From: Candidatus Segatella papionis
Lineage (GTDB): Bacteria; Bacteroidota; Bacteroidia; Bacteroidales; Bacteroidaceae
DNA length: 64,000 nucleotides
Assembly (NCBI GenBank): GCA_002297965.1
Contig: DBLF01000123.1
Coordinates: 3,493-67,492 of the forward strand
Direction: 5' to 3'
Both the position numbers and the translations under genes were made by a program. This document shows positions 34,713-44,414 of this stretch, piece after piece. How positions within the stretch are numbered: the stretch's first letter is position 1; each line of letters starts with the position of its first letter. The notes below the pieces were generated by a model. The model had not been told where the DNA came from. It made no database searches and worked only from the letters and a program-made list of their open reading frames with translations.

Positions 34713-37438
34713 GACAGTTGATAGTATTAATATGTTTGATTTTTGCAAATACCTTAACTTATGCCCAGCAGGTTACCTTGTCGGGTAAGGTCGAGGATGC
34801 CTATACAGGAAAGGGATTGCAGGGAGTGATGGTAACTATCCGACCAAAGGGGGGCAATAGAATTTTGAAATTTTCCAAGACGCAAGAAGATGGAAGTTAT
34901 AAGATAAATCTTAACGCTATGCCTGAAGGGAACAACGTGCTGCATTTCTCCATGATGGGATATGCCACGAAAGTTATCCCTTTGTCAAAGGATACTGCCC
35001 AATATGATGTACTCTTGACCGAGCAGGCTACAAAACTGAAAGATGTCGTGGTGAAAGCTCCAAGCATTCGACAAAGAGGTGATACCATCACTTATAACGT
35101 GGCTAGTTTTGCAGATGCCAACGACAAGAGCCTTGCCGATGTGCTAAAGAAAATGCCTGGTATGGAAGTATCAGACAATGGCGAAATTAAGTACAATGGT
35201 AAGGCTATCAATAAGTTTTATATCGAAGGCCATGATATGCTTGGTGGACGCTATTCTATTGCCACCAATAATATCCATCAGAATGATGTAGGCTCTGTGG
35301 AGGTGATGACCAACCATCAGCCTATCAAGGCTTTGGAAGATATGTCGTTCTCGCAAGACCCTGCCATCAACATCAAGCTGAAGGAATCAGCGAAAAGTCG
35401 TTTGGTAGGAACACTAAAAGTTGGTGGTGGTTTTGAACAAAAGGATGGAGGTACAGGATTGAATGTTTGTGAGGGCGAAATGGCTTTGATGCGATTTACC
35501 AAGAAAACACAATCGCTCAATACCTTCAAAAGTAACAATGTAGGTACGGATGTGACACGTGAGGGCAACCTCTTGTTCTCTGATGATGGCAGTGGTGTCT
35601 TATCAAACAATTATCAGTTGAAGGATTACATAGATGTAACGCCCGATAGACTGACAGACATTTCTGATTCTCGTGTTCGCAAGAACCAAACACATGTGTT
35701 GACTACAAACAACCTCTGGGCACTCGGCAAGAACACGGATCTCTCTTCGCAAATCGTCTATACCCACGATCGTTTGTTCTCCTCCTCACGGAGCAATACA
35801 CAATATTTTCTCAACGACTCGACCATTGTGAACGAGGAAGATGAACAAGCCAAGCAGAAGCAAAACAAATTGGTGGCAGACATTACCTTGACATCGAACA
35901 GTGAGAAGTCGTATCTTACCAACCGCCTCTCCACCGACTTGGCTTGGAATGACATTTCCCTCAATATGGCTGGCTCTTATCCAAATCTGCAAATGGCAAA
36001 ACTGCCTAGCTATAAGGTATCGGATAAGTTTGAGTTGTTGCAGCGAAGTGGCAAGCGAGCCTATACTTTCAGTAGTTACAATGCCTATATGATAACCCCG
36101 CATTCCTTGGAGGTGGAGCGAAAGAACGAAGCCTTGGCAAGCGATGGCTTGTCGCAAAGAGATAACTCGCAATATCAGTCGGTTCGTTCTGCAGCTTTCT
36201 TCAGTCATACTAATACCTCGCTTGGCTTTTACCTCAAACCTTTTACTGTGAGTATGAAAATGGGGCTGATGGTATTGAGCCGTACTATGAAGAGTCATTT
36301 GGACGGTATGGAGAGTCTTTTAGGAATTGGGCAAAGTGAAGAGCAAGATAATCAACGAACAGAATATTCAAATACTCTGCGAAATGATGAGCGTATGACT
36401 TACGTGAGAGCCTATGCTTCGCCAGAGGCTGAGTATAACCAACATGGTTGGCATATCCGATTCCAAATGCCTGTGGCTTATACACCTTATTATTATAAGA
36501 GCTATTTGGAGGCAGATTCTCACAACGCTTACAAGGCGCAGGTATCTCCTCGTTTGAGTATCAATTATTATCTCACTTCTCGCTTGCAGCTCACCTTGTC
36601 GGGAGGCATCTCACAGCGAGAGATAAACGAGCAGAATTTTTACCAAGGGCTGATACTCCACGATTATCGCAATCTTTATCGTGGCTTGGTGGATTATACC
36701 GCTGATAGAAACAAGAATGTATCGTTGTCCTTGGACTACAAGCGTCCTCTAGCTACCTTCTTCGCCAATGCTTATCTAACTAAGAGTTGGATGAATAGCC
36801 ATCTTACAACCGCCCGTGATTTTGTGGACGAATACATCATCAACTCTTATGTACTAGAAAAGAGCAAGACAAATAACTTGATGGCTGGTGGAAGAATGAG
36901 CAAGGGTTTGGGATTCATGCATGGTATGGTGAGCGTAGCTTTCGACTATATGAAGTTTGAGGGAAATATGAAGCAGAGTTCCGTAGGGGAAAATTATTCC
37001 TCCGACCGATACATTTCCGACCACTATACTTTGACTGCGAAATGGAATGGGCGACCAGTGGATTGGTTGAACTTCACTTATGAGTTCAACTGGGGTAAGG
37101 ACGGTATGACTTTGAAGACTATCGACTTCAAGTCCTCCTCCACATCCCTAGCCCAGAATCTCACCTGCAACCTCCATCTTCTCAAACCATGGTTCATCAA
37201 ATTGCAAGGCGAGCATTATTGCAACCAAGTATCAGAGAATCAGCACAAGAACCTGTTCCTTGCCGATGCTTCAACAAGTTATAGTCTAAAGGGAGGAGTA
37301 GAGTTGAGTCTTACAGCTCTCAACCTCTTCAATCAGCATACCTATGGCTACACTGTTTATTCGGGTTTGACTCGCATGAGCAAACAATACCAGTTGCGAG
37401 GCAGAACGATATTAATGTCAATATTCTTTCATTTTTAG
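34709..37438 (+). CDS. Outer-membrane beta-barrel with plug-like domain
   Basis: The 909-residue protein starts at the ATG overlapping the VKOR stop. A signal peptide (cut near TYAQ) is followed by a carboxypeptidase-like regulatory domain (about 20-110), a TonB-receptor plug-like domain (about 115-220: DVLKKMPGMEVSDNGEIKYNG, FYIEGHDMLGG) and a long barrel ending in an aromatic strand (SIFFHF). It is homologous to the protein at 40629-43265, which also accompanies GLPGLI genes. It could be the outer-membrane exit for the peptides, or a receptor for them. No TonB box is obvious. Two bases separate it from the exporter gene. Confidence 0.85.
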   Translation: MRQLIVLICLIFANTLTYAQQVTLSGKVEDAYTGKGLQGVMVTIRPKGGNRILKFSKTQEDGSYKINLNAMPEGNNVLHFSMMGYATKVIPLSKDTAQYDVLLTEQATKLKDVVVKAPSIRQRGDTITYNVASFADANDKSLADVLKKMPGMEVSDNGEIKYNGKAINKFYIEGHDMLGGRYSIATNNIHQNDVGSVEVMTNHQPIKALEDMSFSQDPAINIKLKESAKSRLVGTLKVGGGFEQKDGGTGLNVCEGEMALMRFTKKTQSLNTFKSNNVGTDVTREGNLLFSDDGSGVLSNNYQLKDYIDVTPDRLTDISDSRVRKNQTHVLTTNNLWALGKNTDLSSQIVYTHDRLFSSSRSNTQYFLNDSTIVNEEDEQAKQKQNKLVADITLTSNSEKSYLTNRLSTDLAWNDISLNMAGSYPNLQMAKLPSYKVSDKFELLQRSGKRAYTFSSYNAYMITPHSLEVERKNEALASDGLSQRDNSQYQSVRSAAFFSHTNTSLGFYLKPFTVSMKMGLMVLSRTMKSHLDGMESLLGIGQSEEQDNQRTEYSNTLRNDERMTYVRAYASPEAEYNQHGWHIRFQMPVAYTPYYYKSYLEADSHNAYKAQVSPRLSINYYLTSRLQLTLSGGISQREINEQNFYQGLILHDYRNLYRGLVDYTADRNKNVSLSLDYKRPLATFFANAYLTKSWMNSHLTTARDFVDEYIINSYVLEKSKTNNLMAGGRMSKGLGFMHGMVSVAFDYMKFEGNMKQSSVGENYSSDRYISDHYTLTAKWNGRPVDWLNFTYEFNWGKDGMTLKTIDFKSSSTSLAQNLTCNLHLLKPWFIKLQGEHYCNQVSENQHKNLFLADASTSYSLKGGVELSLTALNLFNQHTYGYTVYSGLTRMSKQYQLRGRTILMSIFFHF

Positions 37439-37440
37439 TA

Positions 37441-39642
37441 ATGGCACATATAAAGATTGAACATCAGCACGACAGCATGCAATGTGGCATCACATGCTTG
37501 CAAATGATATGTAGATATTTCGGCAGGGAGTACTCATTGGACTCTCTGTCGAAGATTTGTTTTGCTACGACCGAGGGGGTCTCCATGTTGGGCATCAACG
37601 AGGCGGCAAAAATATTGGGATTCCAAACGGTTTCGGTGCGAGCTACGATAGAGGAACTAAGCGAGACTCCGCTTCCTTGCATCCTTCATTGGAACCAAAA
37701 TCACTTCGTAGTATTATATAAGGTGAAGAAGGGTAAGAAGTTCTATATCGCTGACCCTGGTAAGGGAAAGACAACTTATAATTTGGAAGAGTTCAAGCAG
37801 CATTGGATAAGCACTCACTCTAATGGTGAGGACAAGGGCATCGCCATGTTCTTCGAGACCACTCCAGCTTTCTTTACCTATCAGATGGAAGGGGAGGTTA
37901 GGCGGAAGGAACAACGGTCCTTCAAGTTTCTTTTCGGATATTTCAAGAAATATCGCAAATCTTTCTCTTGGATAGTTCTAGGATTGCTAGTGGGAAGTGC
38001 CTTGCAACTTGTGTTGCCTTTCCTAACCCAATCTATCGTGGATGTTGGTATCAAGAACCAAGACATCGGATTCATCTGGCTCGTTCTCTTGGGACAGTTG
38101 ATGCTCACCATCAGTCGAACAGCGATAGACTTCGCCCGTCGATGGTGCTTGCTCCGTATTTCCATGCGCATCAACATCTCCTTGGTGAGCGATTTCTTCA
38201 TCAAGCTCTTGAAACTCCCGATGTCGTTCTTCGACACAAAGTTGATGGGCGACTTGATGCAGCGTATGAATGACCATAGCCGTGTGAATAACTTCCTAAC
38301 TCAGCAGACGCTCAACATCACTTTCGCCATGCTCACCTTTGTGGTGTTCTCGGTGGTGCTTTTTATATATAATAAGGTGGTGTTTACCATCTTCTTGTTG
38401 GGTAGTGTTTTATATGGTGGCTGGATGGCACTCTTCCTGAGTCGAAGAAAGGTGCTCGACTATGAACTCTTCGAACAGCAAGCCATCAACAACAACAGAA
38501 CATACGAGTTTATCACCTCCATGCAAGAAATCAAGTTGCAGGATTGCGAACAACGTAAGCGCAAGGAGTGGGAGGAGACTCAGGTCAACCTTTTCAAGGT
38601 GCAGCAGAAATCCCTCAAACTCCAGCAGACACAGGAGGCAGGAAGCATCTTTATCAACGAGGTGAAGAACATCGTGGTGACGGTGGTGGCAGCTACAGCT
38701 GTTATCCATGGTCAGATGACCTTGGGTATGATGCTCGCCGTGCAATATATCATCGGACAGCTCAACTCGCCAGTGGAGCAACTCATGAACTTCTTCTATT
38801 CCGTGCAGGACGTGAAGATTAGTTTGGAGCGAATCAATGAGATTCACCAGATGGATGATGAGAATGGCAAAGATGGATTGAAGACGAACATTGACCATCC
38901 CGAGGATGGCATCCATATCGACCACATCATGTTCAAGTACGATCCTCATGCTCTCCGAAAAACGATAGACGGGGTGGATATTCATATCCCGCAAGGCAAG
39001 GTGACGGCAATAGTGGGAGCATCGGGTAGTGGGAAAACCACGCTCATCCGATTGATGCTCGGTTACTATTCGGTATTGGAAGGCAAAATCACGATTGGCG
39101 AAACCGACATCAACCAGCTCAACAAGAAATGGTGGCGCCGACAATGCGGCGTAGTGATGCAAGAGGGTGTCATCTTCTCTGAGAGCATCGAGCGCAACAT
39201 TGCCGTGGATGATGCGGAAGTTAACCAAGAGCGATTGATGAAAGCAGCCGAGATTGCTTGCATCAAGGATTACGTGATGGCATTGCCGCTGAAGTTCAAT
39301 ACAAAGATTGGTCGTGATGGAGTGGGATTGAGCCAAGGACAGAAACAACGCATCCTGATAGCGAGGGCGGTGTATAAGAATCCCGATTACATCTTCCTCG
39401 ATGAGGCTACGAACTCGCTGGATGCCAATAATGAGCGAAATATAGTGGAGAATTTGGACAAATTCTACCAAGGCAAGACAGTGGTGATAGTGGCTCATCG
39501 CCTGAGTACGGTGAAGAATGCCGACCAAATCATCGTGCTGGATCATGGCAAGGTGGTGGAAGTAGGCAACCACGAATCGCTCACGGCGAAACATGGTGCT
39601 TACTATGGTTTGGTGAAAAACCAGTTGGAACTGGGAAATTAA
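37441..39642 (+). CDS. C39 peptidase-containing ABC exporter
   Basis: The 733-residue protein has an N-terminal C39 peptidase domain with catalytic Cys15 (DSMQCGITC), His88 (QNHFVV) and Asp105 (IADPGKG), a six-helix membrane domain (about 165-450) and an ATPase domain with Walker A GASGSGKTT, signature LSQGQKQR and Walker B YIFLDEATNSLD. Such proteins cut peptides after a double glycine and export them. It is the last gene of the operon and fits the four GG-leader peptides upstream. No HlyD-type adaptor is encoded beside it, which is unusual for a Gram-negative peptide exporter. Confidence 0.95.
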   Translation: MAHIKIEHQHDSMQCGITCLQMICRYFGREYSLDSLSKICFATTEGVSMLGINEAAKILGFQTVSVRATIEELSETPLPCILHWNQNHFVVLYKVKKGKKFYIADPGKGKTTYNLEEFKQHWISTHSNGEDKGIAMFFETTPAFFTYQMEGEVRRKEQRSFKFLFGYFKKYRKSFSWIVLGLLVGSALQLVLPFLTQSIVDVGIKNQDIGFIWLVLLGQLMLTISRTAIDFARRWCLLRISMRINISLVSDFFIKLLKLPMSFFDTKLMGDLMQRMNDHSRVNNFLTQQTLNITFAMLTFVVFSVVLFIYNKVVFTIFLLGSVLYGGWMALFLSRRKVLDYELFEQQAINNNRTYEFITSMQEIKLQDCEQRKRKEWEETQVNLFKVQQKSLKLQQTQEAGSIFINEVKNIVVTVVAATAVIHGQMTLGMMLAVQYIIGQLNSPVEQLMNFFYSVQDVKISLERINEIHQMDDENGKDGLKTNIDHPEDGIHIDHIMFKYDPHALRKTIDGVDIHIPQGKVTAIVGASGSGKTTLIRLMLGYYSVLEGKITIGETDINQLNKKWWRRQCGVVMQEGVIFSESIERNIAVDDAEVNQERLMKAAEIACIKDYVMALPLKFNTKIGRDGVGLSQGQKQRILIARAVYKNPDYIFLDEATNSLDANNERNIVENLDKFYQGKTVVIVAHRLSTVKNADQIIVLDHGKVVEVGNHESLTAKHGAYYGLVKNQLELGN

Positions 39643-39755
39643 GACAGATGAAGAATATAAGAAAGGATATAAGGTGCGTATGGCTTGGCATTACCTTTTT
39701 GGTTAAATATCAAAAATTATAAATGTATTTATAATAAGAGTATTTATAATTTTTG

Positions 39756-39763
39756 TACCTTTG
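39756..39763 (+). promoter_or_regulatory. -7 box of trmB
   Basis: TACCTTTG, 27 bases upstream of the trmB start. Confidence 0.45.
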
Positions 39764-39790
39764 TAGCCAAAACGAAAATAAGAATAATCA

Positions 39791-40561
39791 ATGAGCAAAG
39801 GAAAATTAGCTAAGTTTGCGGATATGGAGCGTTTCGAGAACGTGTTCCAGTATCCTTATAGTGTGGTAGATGACGTGCCTTTCGACATGAAGGGCAAGTG
39901 GCGTGAGATGTATTTCCACAACGACAATCCTATCGTCTTGGAGTTGGGTTGTGGCAAGGGTGAATATACCGTGGAACTTGCCAAACTTTATCCTGAGATG
40001 AACTTCATCGGCGTGGATATCAAGGGTGCTCGTATGTGGACGGGTGCCAAGAAGGCGATAGAGGAAGGACAGAAAAATGTGGCTTTCCTCCGTACCAACA
40101 TCGAGATTATCGACCGTTTCTTCGCCGAGGACGAGGTGCAGGAGATATGGCTCACTTTCTCCGACCCTCAGATGAAGAACCCTCGCAAGCGTCTTACCTC
40201 TACTTACTTTATGAATCGTTATCGCCACTTCCTCGTGGATGGCGGTATCATCCACTTGAAGACGGACTCTAATTTCCTCTTCACTTACACCACTTATATG
40301 GTGGATGGCAATCATCTACCTGTGCTCTTCCGCACCGAAGACCTTTACCATCAGGAGGGTATCGATGAGGAAACCCGCAAGATTCTCTCTATCCAGACCT
40401 ACTATGAGAGTATGTGGATAGAGCGTGGCTTGAACATCAAGTACCAGAAGTTCGCCTTGCCTCGTGAGGGAGAGTTGGTGGAACCTGATGTGGAGATTCC
40501 TCTGGACGATTATCGCAGTTATCGAAGAGACAAGAGGAGCTCTAAAGAAACGGCGAAGTAA
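39791..40561 (+). CDS. trmB: tRNA (guanine-46-N7)-methyltransferase
   Basis: The 256-residue enzyme has the SAM-binding motif [12 protein letters not shown] (about residues 49-60), a [10 protein letters not shown] segment and the [13 protein letters not shown] motif typical of TrmB. It methylates G46 in the variable loop of some tRNAs. It is a housekeeping gene that marks the right end of the peptide cluster. The C-terminus is extended by a short basic tail ([15 protein letters not shown]). Confidence 0.95.
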   Translation: MSKGKLAKFADMERFENVFQYPYSVVDDVPFDMKGKWREMYFHNDNPIVLELGCGKGEYTVELAKLYPEMNFIGVDIKGARMWTGAKKAIEEGQKNVAFLRTNIEIIDRFFAEDEVQEIWLTFSDPQMKNPRKRLTSTYFMNRYRHFLVDGGIIHLKTDSNFLFTYTTYMVDGNHLPVLFRTEDLYHQEGIDEETRKILSIQTYYESMWIERGLNIKYQKFALPREGELVEPDVEIPLDDYRSYRRDKRSSKETAK

Positions 40562-40563
40562 AT

Positions 40564-40602
40564 AAATAACGTCATTACCGCTTTTGGATAATGACGTTAT
40601 TT
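40564..40602. terminator. Bidirectional terminator between trmB and the barrel gene
   Basis: AAATAACGTCATTA pairs with TAATGACGTTATTT between two convergent genes. Confidence 0.85.
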
Positions 40603-40628
40603 CCTTTAGTATGTTATAGGATAGTATG

Positions 40629-43265
40629 TTAGAAGGAATATTGCGCTGTAAGCATCAACTCTCTTGGGCGCAAATAGTAACTATCCGTCAAGGTGCTTAC
40701 TCCACTATACGTGGTTTCCACATAACTCTTTTTGTTGAAGATATTGCGAAGCTCTGCCGAAAGGCGGAGCTTTTTCATGCGCCATACTGCCGAGGCATCG
40801 CCCAGCAAACAGTTGAGCTTGTTGCCTTCTTGCAGTTCGTTGTGGTAATGAACGAGTGAGAAGGTGAGGTCCACATGGCTGATGGTGGCAGTGGCAGAGA
40901 GACTCTGTTTCCAGTCAAAGAGCGATGAATTCGATATTTTTTGACGCTTTGAGTTGTAAAAGGAGAATTCTCCCTCGTAACTGAACTGGCACCAAGAAGG
41001 CGAGAAGTCGATGGATGGCTTCAGCGTATAGTTGTTGCTCTCATAGCTGATGGCTTGATGGTTGGTGTATTGCTCGCCCTTGCTGTAAGCATATTCTGCC
41101 GTGAGGCGGGTCTTCAGATGCAAGTCATAAAACCCCTTGGAGATATAGAGCGAACCACCGATGTTGTCGCTCTTGCTGTCTTGTTTGTACAGGGAAGTAT
41201 AGTAGTTGCTGTCCACGATGCGGAGGTCTGTGGCGGTGTTCATCCAATATCTGCCTCCATTCACGGATACGGACAGGAATATTTCCTTGATAGGACGCTT
41301 GTAGTCGTAGCTCAACTTGCCGTAGAGCGAACGGGTTATCGGGATGATGTCGCTCGACTGATACCAGGATCGATAACTCTTCCTGTATTGATTCAAGGCA
41401 TAATATGCGGCAGAACCTGTGGAGGTGTTATATCCCATGTATGCAGTCAATTCTCGGCGGAAGTCCAGTTTCTTGTAGAGATAGAGGTATGGAGATACAG
41501 CGAAAAGCGTCTTTTGTGGATGCGTGAAGCGCTCCCAAACCATGTCTGGAGAGAATGAAATGCGGAAATCATCGGTCTTGTATTGCCAAAATGGGGTAAA
41601 CTTGCCTGTGATATTCAAGCAGTTTTGTCCGATTTCATCGGAATTCCTGTCGATGGATTCGCTGTTTTTGCCGATTTCATCGGTGTTTCCTGGGTTCTTG
41701 CCATAGTTGCTTTCTTGGCTCTTGGCGTAGAGGTTGTTGATGTCAAGGCTTGCTCGGTATTCTTGTGTCCAATGGAATCGGTTCTTTTGCCAAGCCAAGG
41801 CATAGGCGGTGTGCCACAGATTGGTGCGAATGCGGTTGCGGTCGTCATTCACATAGAGGTCGGCTACACCATGATGGTAGTCGGCAACGGATTTCCAAGA
41901 AAGTTGGCTCTTCTTCCAAACGAAGAGGCGATAGATGTTGGCGGCGATGTTGATGCGAGGAATACGAATGCGCTGGGTAAGCGTGTCGTTGATGTTCGAT
42001 AGGCCGTCGTTCTGTGCGGCGTTGAGGCTGAGATGTTCGTTGCCGTAGTGGCTGGCTTGGTTCACTTTGTTTTCGTATTCCAGGTTGAAGGCATCGCTGA
42101 TCATTGTCTTGTGGTTTCGCTCGGTGGTGGAGATAGGAGCGTCTCCTCCTAGGTCGTAGATGGAGGTGTTCTCTCGCTGTTGGCGAATCACTTGGCGTAC
42201 ATAGTTCGCCTCGATGCGGCTCTCGGCATCCTGCTTGTTCTTCTTAATGTGGTTGATGGAGTACTTTTGCGAGGTGTTGAAACGCAGGCGTTCTTCATCT
42301 ATCGGGGCATCGAGACTTGGCGTGGAGAGCCATGACGGAAGGGTTGCAGCCGAGAGTCTGCCGCTGTATGAGGCGAGCAAATCGAAGTCATTGCCCAAGT
42401 TTTTGCCACTTCTATCGTAAGTGGCATCATACATCATCTGCTTTTTCTTGCCTATCTGCATGATGTTGAGATTGCCGCCCACGGTGGTTGGCTTGCCAAC
42501 GAGCACGTAAGGCTTGATGGTAGGCATGAACTTGTCGCGGGCACTGTCCTTGAGGGCGATGTTCATCGCCACGTTATCGGTGAAAGTCTTGTTCTGGAGA
42601 GCCTTGATGGGTTGGTCATGCTCGATGACTTCGGCCTTTTTTACATCTTTTGCCTTGATGTTCTCTTCCAGTTGGTTGTATTTGCCGCCCGTTAGGTCGA
42701 GACCTTCCACGGTGAATCGGTTGATAGGCTTGCCATTGTAGTTGATGCGGCCGTTTTTCTCAATATCCACACCCGGGAGCTTTTTCAATACGTCTTTCAG
42801 GGAGTTGTCTCGTTCGTTGGCGAAGCGAGTGAGGTCGAAGGAGATGGTGTCGCGACCTGTAATACGAGAGCCTTTCACTTGTACTTCCTTTAGGACGAAA
42901 GCGGTGGAAGCCATACTGATGATAGTCTCTTTATCCGATGAAATCGCCATTTTTGTTTTCTTGTAGCCCATAAATGTGGCTTGCAACCTATCATTTGCTT
43001 GCTTCTCGGCTATCGGGAGCACGAAGGTTCCGTCCTCCTTGGTTCGGGTAAATTTCAAGGGTTTGCCATTGCGGAGCAACGTGATGGACACGTTGGCGAG
43101 GCGGTTGTGGGTCAAGGAATCCTCCACATAGCCTCGAATCTCAGTTGGTGTATCATCGTCATTGAGTAAAAATGGAGTATAGCTCTTCTTGCCTTGCATC
43201 GCCATAGGGATGCAGAGCAAGAGGAAAATTGCGATGAAACCGATAATAATTCTTTTCCTATTCAT
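40629..43265 (-). CDS. Outer-membrane beta-barrel with plug-like domain (paralogue)
   Basis: This 878-residue protein has a signal-anchor-like N-terminus, a carboxypeptidase-like regulatory domain, a plug-like domain (DVLKKLPGVDIEKNGRINYNG, FTVEGLDLTGG) and a barrel ending LTAQYSF. It is the paralogue of 34709-37438. I chose the ATG at 43265 because TACCTTTGC (43297-43305) lies just upstream; the longer frame starts before this promoter. The gene follows three minus-strand GLPGLI genes, so the barrel/GLPGLI association recurs without peptide genes. Its ligand is unknown. Confidence 0.85.
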   Translation of the reverse strand: MNRKRIIIGFIAIFLLLCIPMAMQGKKSYTPFLLNDDDTPTEIRGYVEDSLTHNRLANVSITLLRNGKPLKFTRTKEDGTFVLPIAEKQANDRLQATFMGYKKTKMAISSDKETIISMASTAFVLKEVQVKGSRITGRDTISFDLTRFANERDNSLKDVLKKLPGVDIEKNGRINYNGKPINRFTVEGLDLTGGKYNQLEENIKAKDVKKAEVIEHDQPIKALQNKTFTDNVAMNIALKDSARDKFMPTIKPYVLVGKPTTVGGNLNIMQIGKKKQMMYDATYDRSGKNLGNDFDLLASYSGRLSAATLPSWLSTPSLDAPIDEERLRFNTSQKYSINHIKKNKQDAESRIEANYVRQVIRQQRENTSIYDLGGDAPISTTERNHKTMISDAFNLEYENKVNQASHYGNEHLSLNAAQNDGLSNINDTLTQRIRIPRINIAANIYRLFVWKKSQLSWKSVADYHHGVADLYVNDDRNRIRTNLWHTAYALAWQKNRFHWTQEYRASLDINNLYAKSQESNYGKNPGNTDEIGKNSESIDRNSDEIGQNCLNITGKFTPFWQYKTDDFRISFSPDMVWERFTHPQKTLFAVSPYLYLYKKLDFRRELTAYMGYNTSTGSAAYYALNQYRKSYRSWYQSSDIIPITRSLYGKLSYDYKRPIKEIFLSVSVNGGRYWMNTATDLRIVDSNYYTSLYKQDSKSDNIGGSLYISKGFYDLHLKTRLTAEYAYSKGEQYTNHQAISYESNNYTLKPSIDFSPSWCQFSYEGEFSFYNSKRQKISNSSLFDWKQSLSATATISHVDLTFSLVHYHNELQEGNKLNCLLGDASAVWRMKKLRLSAELRNIFNKKSYVETTYSGVSTLTDSYYLRPRELMLTAQYSF

Positions 43266-43296
43266 ATTGCTGATGCCTTTTTTCTGTTGAGCAATG

Positions 43297-43305
43297 GCAA
43301 AGGTA
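43297..43305 (-). promoter_or_regulatory. -7 box of the paralogous barrel gene
   Basis: TACCTTTGC on the minus strand, 31 bases before the start at 43265. Confidence 0.5.
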
Positions 43306-43381
43306 CTGCTTTCTGTCCTTATCGCCAAATATTGATATTTCTGAGATATTATCTGTTTCATCGTTTGATATTATTCTTTTA

Positions 43382-44263
43382 TTATTCTAACTCGATAGAA
43401 TTGAAAACGTTCTTTCGGTTCAAGACTTTCTTCATATCTACAGGGTTACCCTTTTCGTCTTGCACTTTGACGTTCTTGAGGTCTATGCCTTCCAATACCA
43501 TGCTAGGAGTGAATTTCTCCTTGAACTGTCTAAGATCTTTTTGGCTAATCTCTTCTCTCTTGCTCTTGGAAATCGTGATGGGAGATGGAGTCTTCAATGT
43601 ACTCATGCCCACGGCAGTGAATGTATATTCCTTGTTTTCGTCGTATGCTTTCAGAATCAACCCTGGCAATCCTATCAACTTCCATGGTCCTTCTTGCAAA
43701 GGTACATCTTCTGCATACCAAGCGAACCAAGTTCTACCTTTGAATTGGGTCTTGGCAAGCTGGCAATGGTAGCCGATGATGTCGGCTGTGCTGTCTGGGA
43801 TTAGCTGCCAGTCGGGAGTCTCCACGTTCTCGGTGCATTGGTAATCGGTGGTTCCTACAGATTCTAACTGGATGGATTTGCCCGCAGTTGGATAGTTCTT
43901 GTAGTAAGAGAAAGGGAAACATCCACCTTTAGGCAGGTCGGAGAAGTCGAAGTTTCCTGTCTTCACCTTTTCTTGCATGAGTGAATCTTTTACCTGTTTC
44001 GTTCTGTCATAGAAGTTGGTTACTTTTTCGCCGATGTCCAGACGCATCTCGCTGTCTGTGTAGATGAAAGGCTTGATGGATGTGTTGTTCACCCATTTTG
44101 CCTCGTAGGTGATACGGTACTTGGCGTTGTCAATGTTCACGATTTCTCCCTTTTTGCCTCCTGAGATGGTGGAGCGCACGACGGTTCTCGTCTCGACTTG
44201 TGCTTTTACAGCTGCACTTCCCGTGAAGAGCAGGGCTGTAAGTGCTAAGATCATTTTCTTCAT
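43382..44263 (-). CDS. GLPGLI family secreted protein D
   Basis: About 293 residues from the ATG at 44263, which gives a normal signal peptide (cut near VKAQ) and lies just downstream of TAACTTTGC (44292-44300); the frame extends 14 codons further up. It has YRITYEAKWVNN near the start, IIGYHCQLAKTQFKGRTWFAWYAEDVPLQEGPWKLIGLPGLILKAY, and a C-terminal Lys/Glu-rich helix. Only one Cys of the CxxxxC pair seen in proteins A-C is kept (HCQLAKT). It belongs to the second GLPGLI subgroup, with E and F. Confidence 0.88.
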   Translation of the reverse strand: MKKMILALTALLFTGSAAVKAQVETRTVVRSTISGGKKGEIVNIDNAKYRITYEAKWVNNTSIKPFIYTDSEMRLDIGEKVTNFYDRTKQVKDSLMQEKVKTGNFDFSDLPKGGCFPFSYYKNYPTAGKSIQLESVGTTDYQCTENVETPDWQLIPDSTADIIGYHCQLAKTQFKGRTWFAWYAEDVPLQEGPWKLIGLPGLILKAYDENKEYTFTAVGMSTLKTPSPITISKSKREEISQKDLRQFKEKFTPSMVLEGIDLKNVKVQDEKGNPVDMKKVLNRKNVFNSIELE

Positions 44264-44414
44264 AATTCTATATTTTTCTATTAATCTGCTTGCAAAGTTA
44301 AACATTTTGTGGCACTCTGCAAAAAAAACAGTGCTTTTAACGTCTATTGTATAGACGATAATAAATGAAGAAGGTAAACGAAAAAGTTTTTTGCCATGTC
44401 TGCGAAGTATTTTT

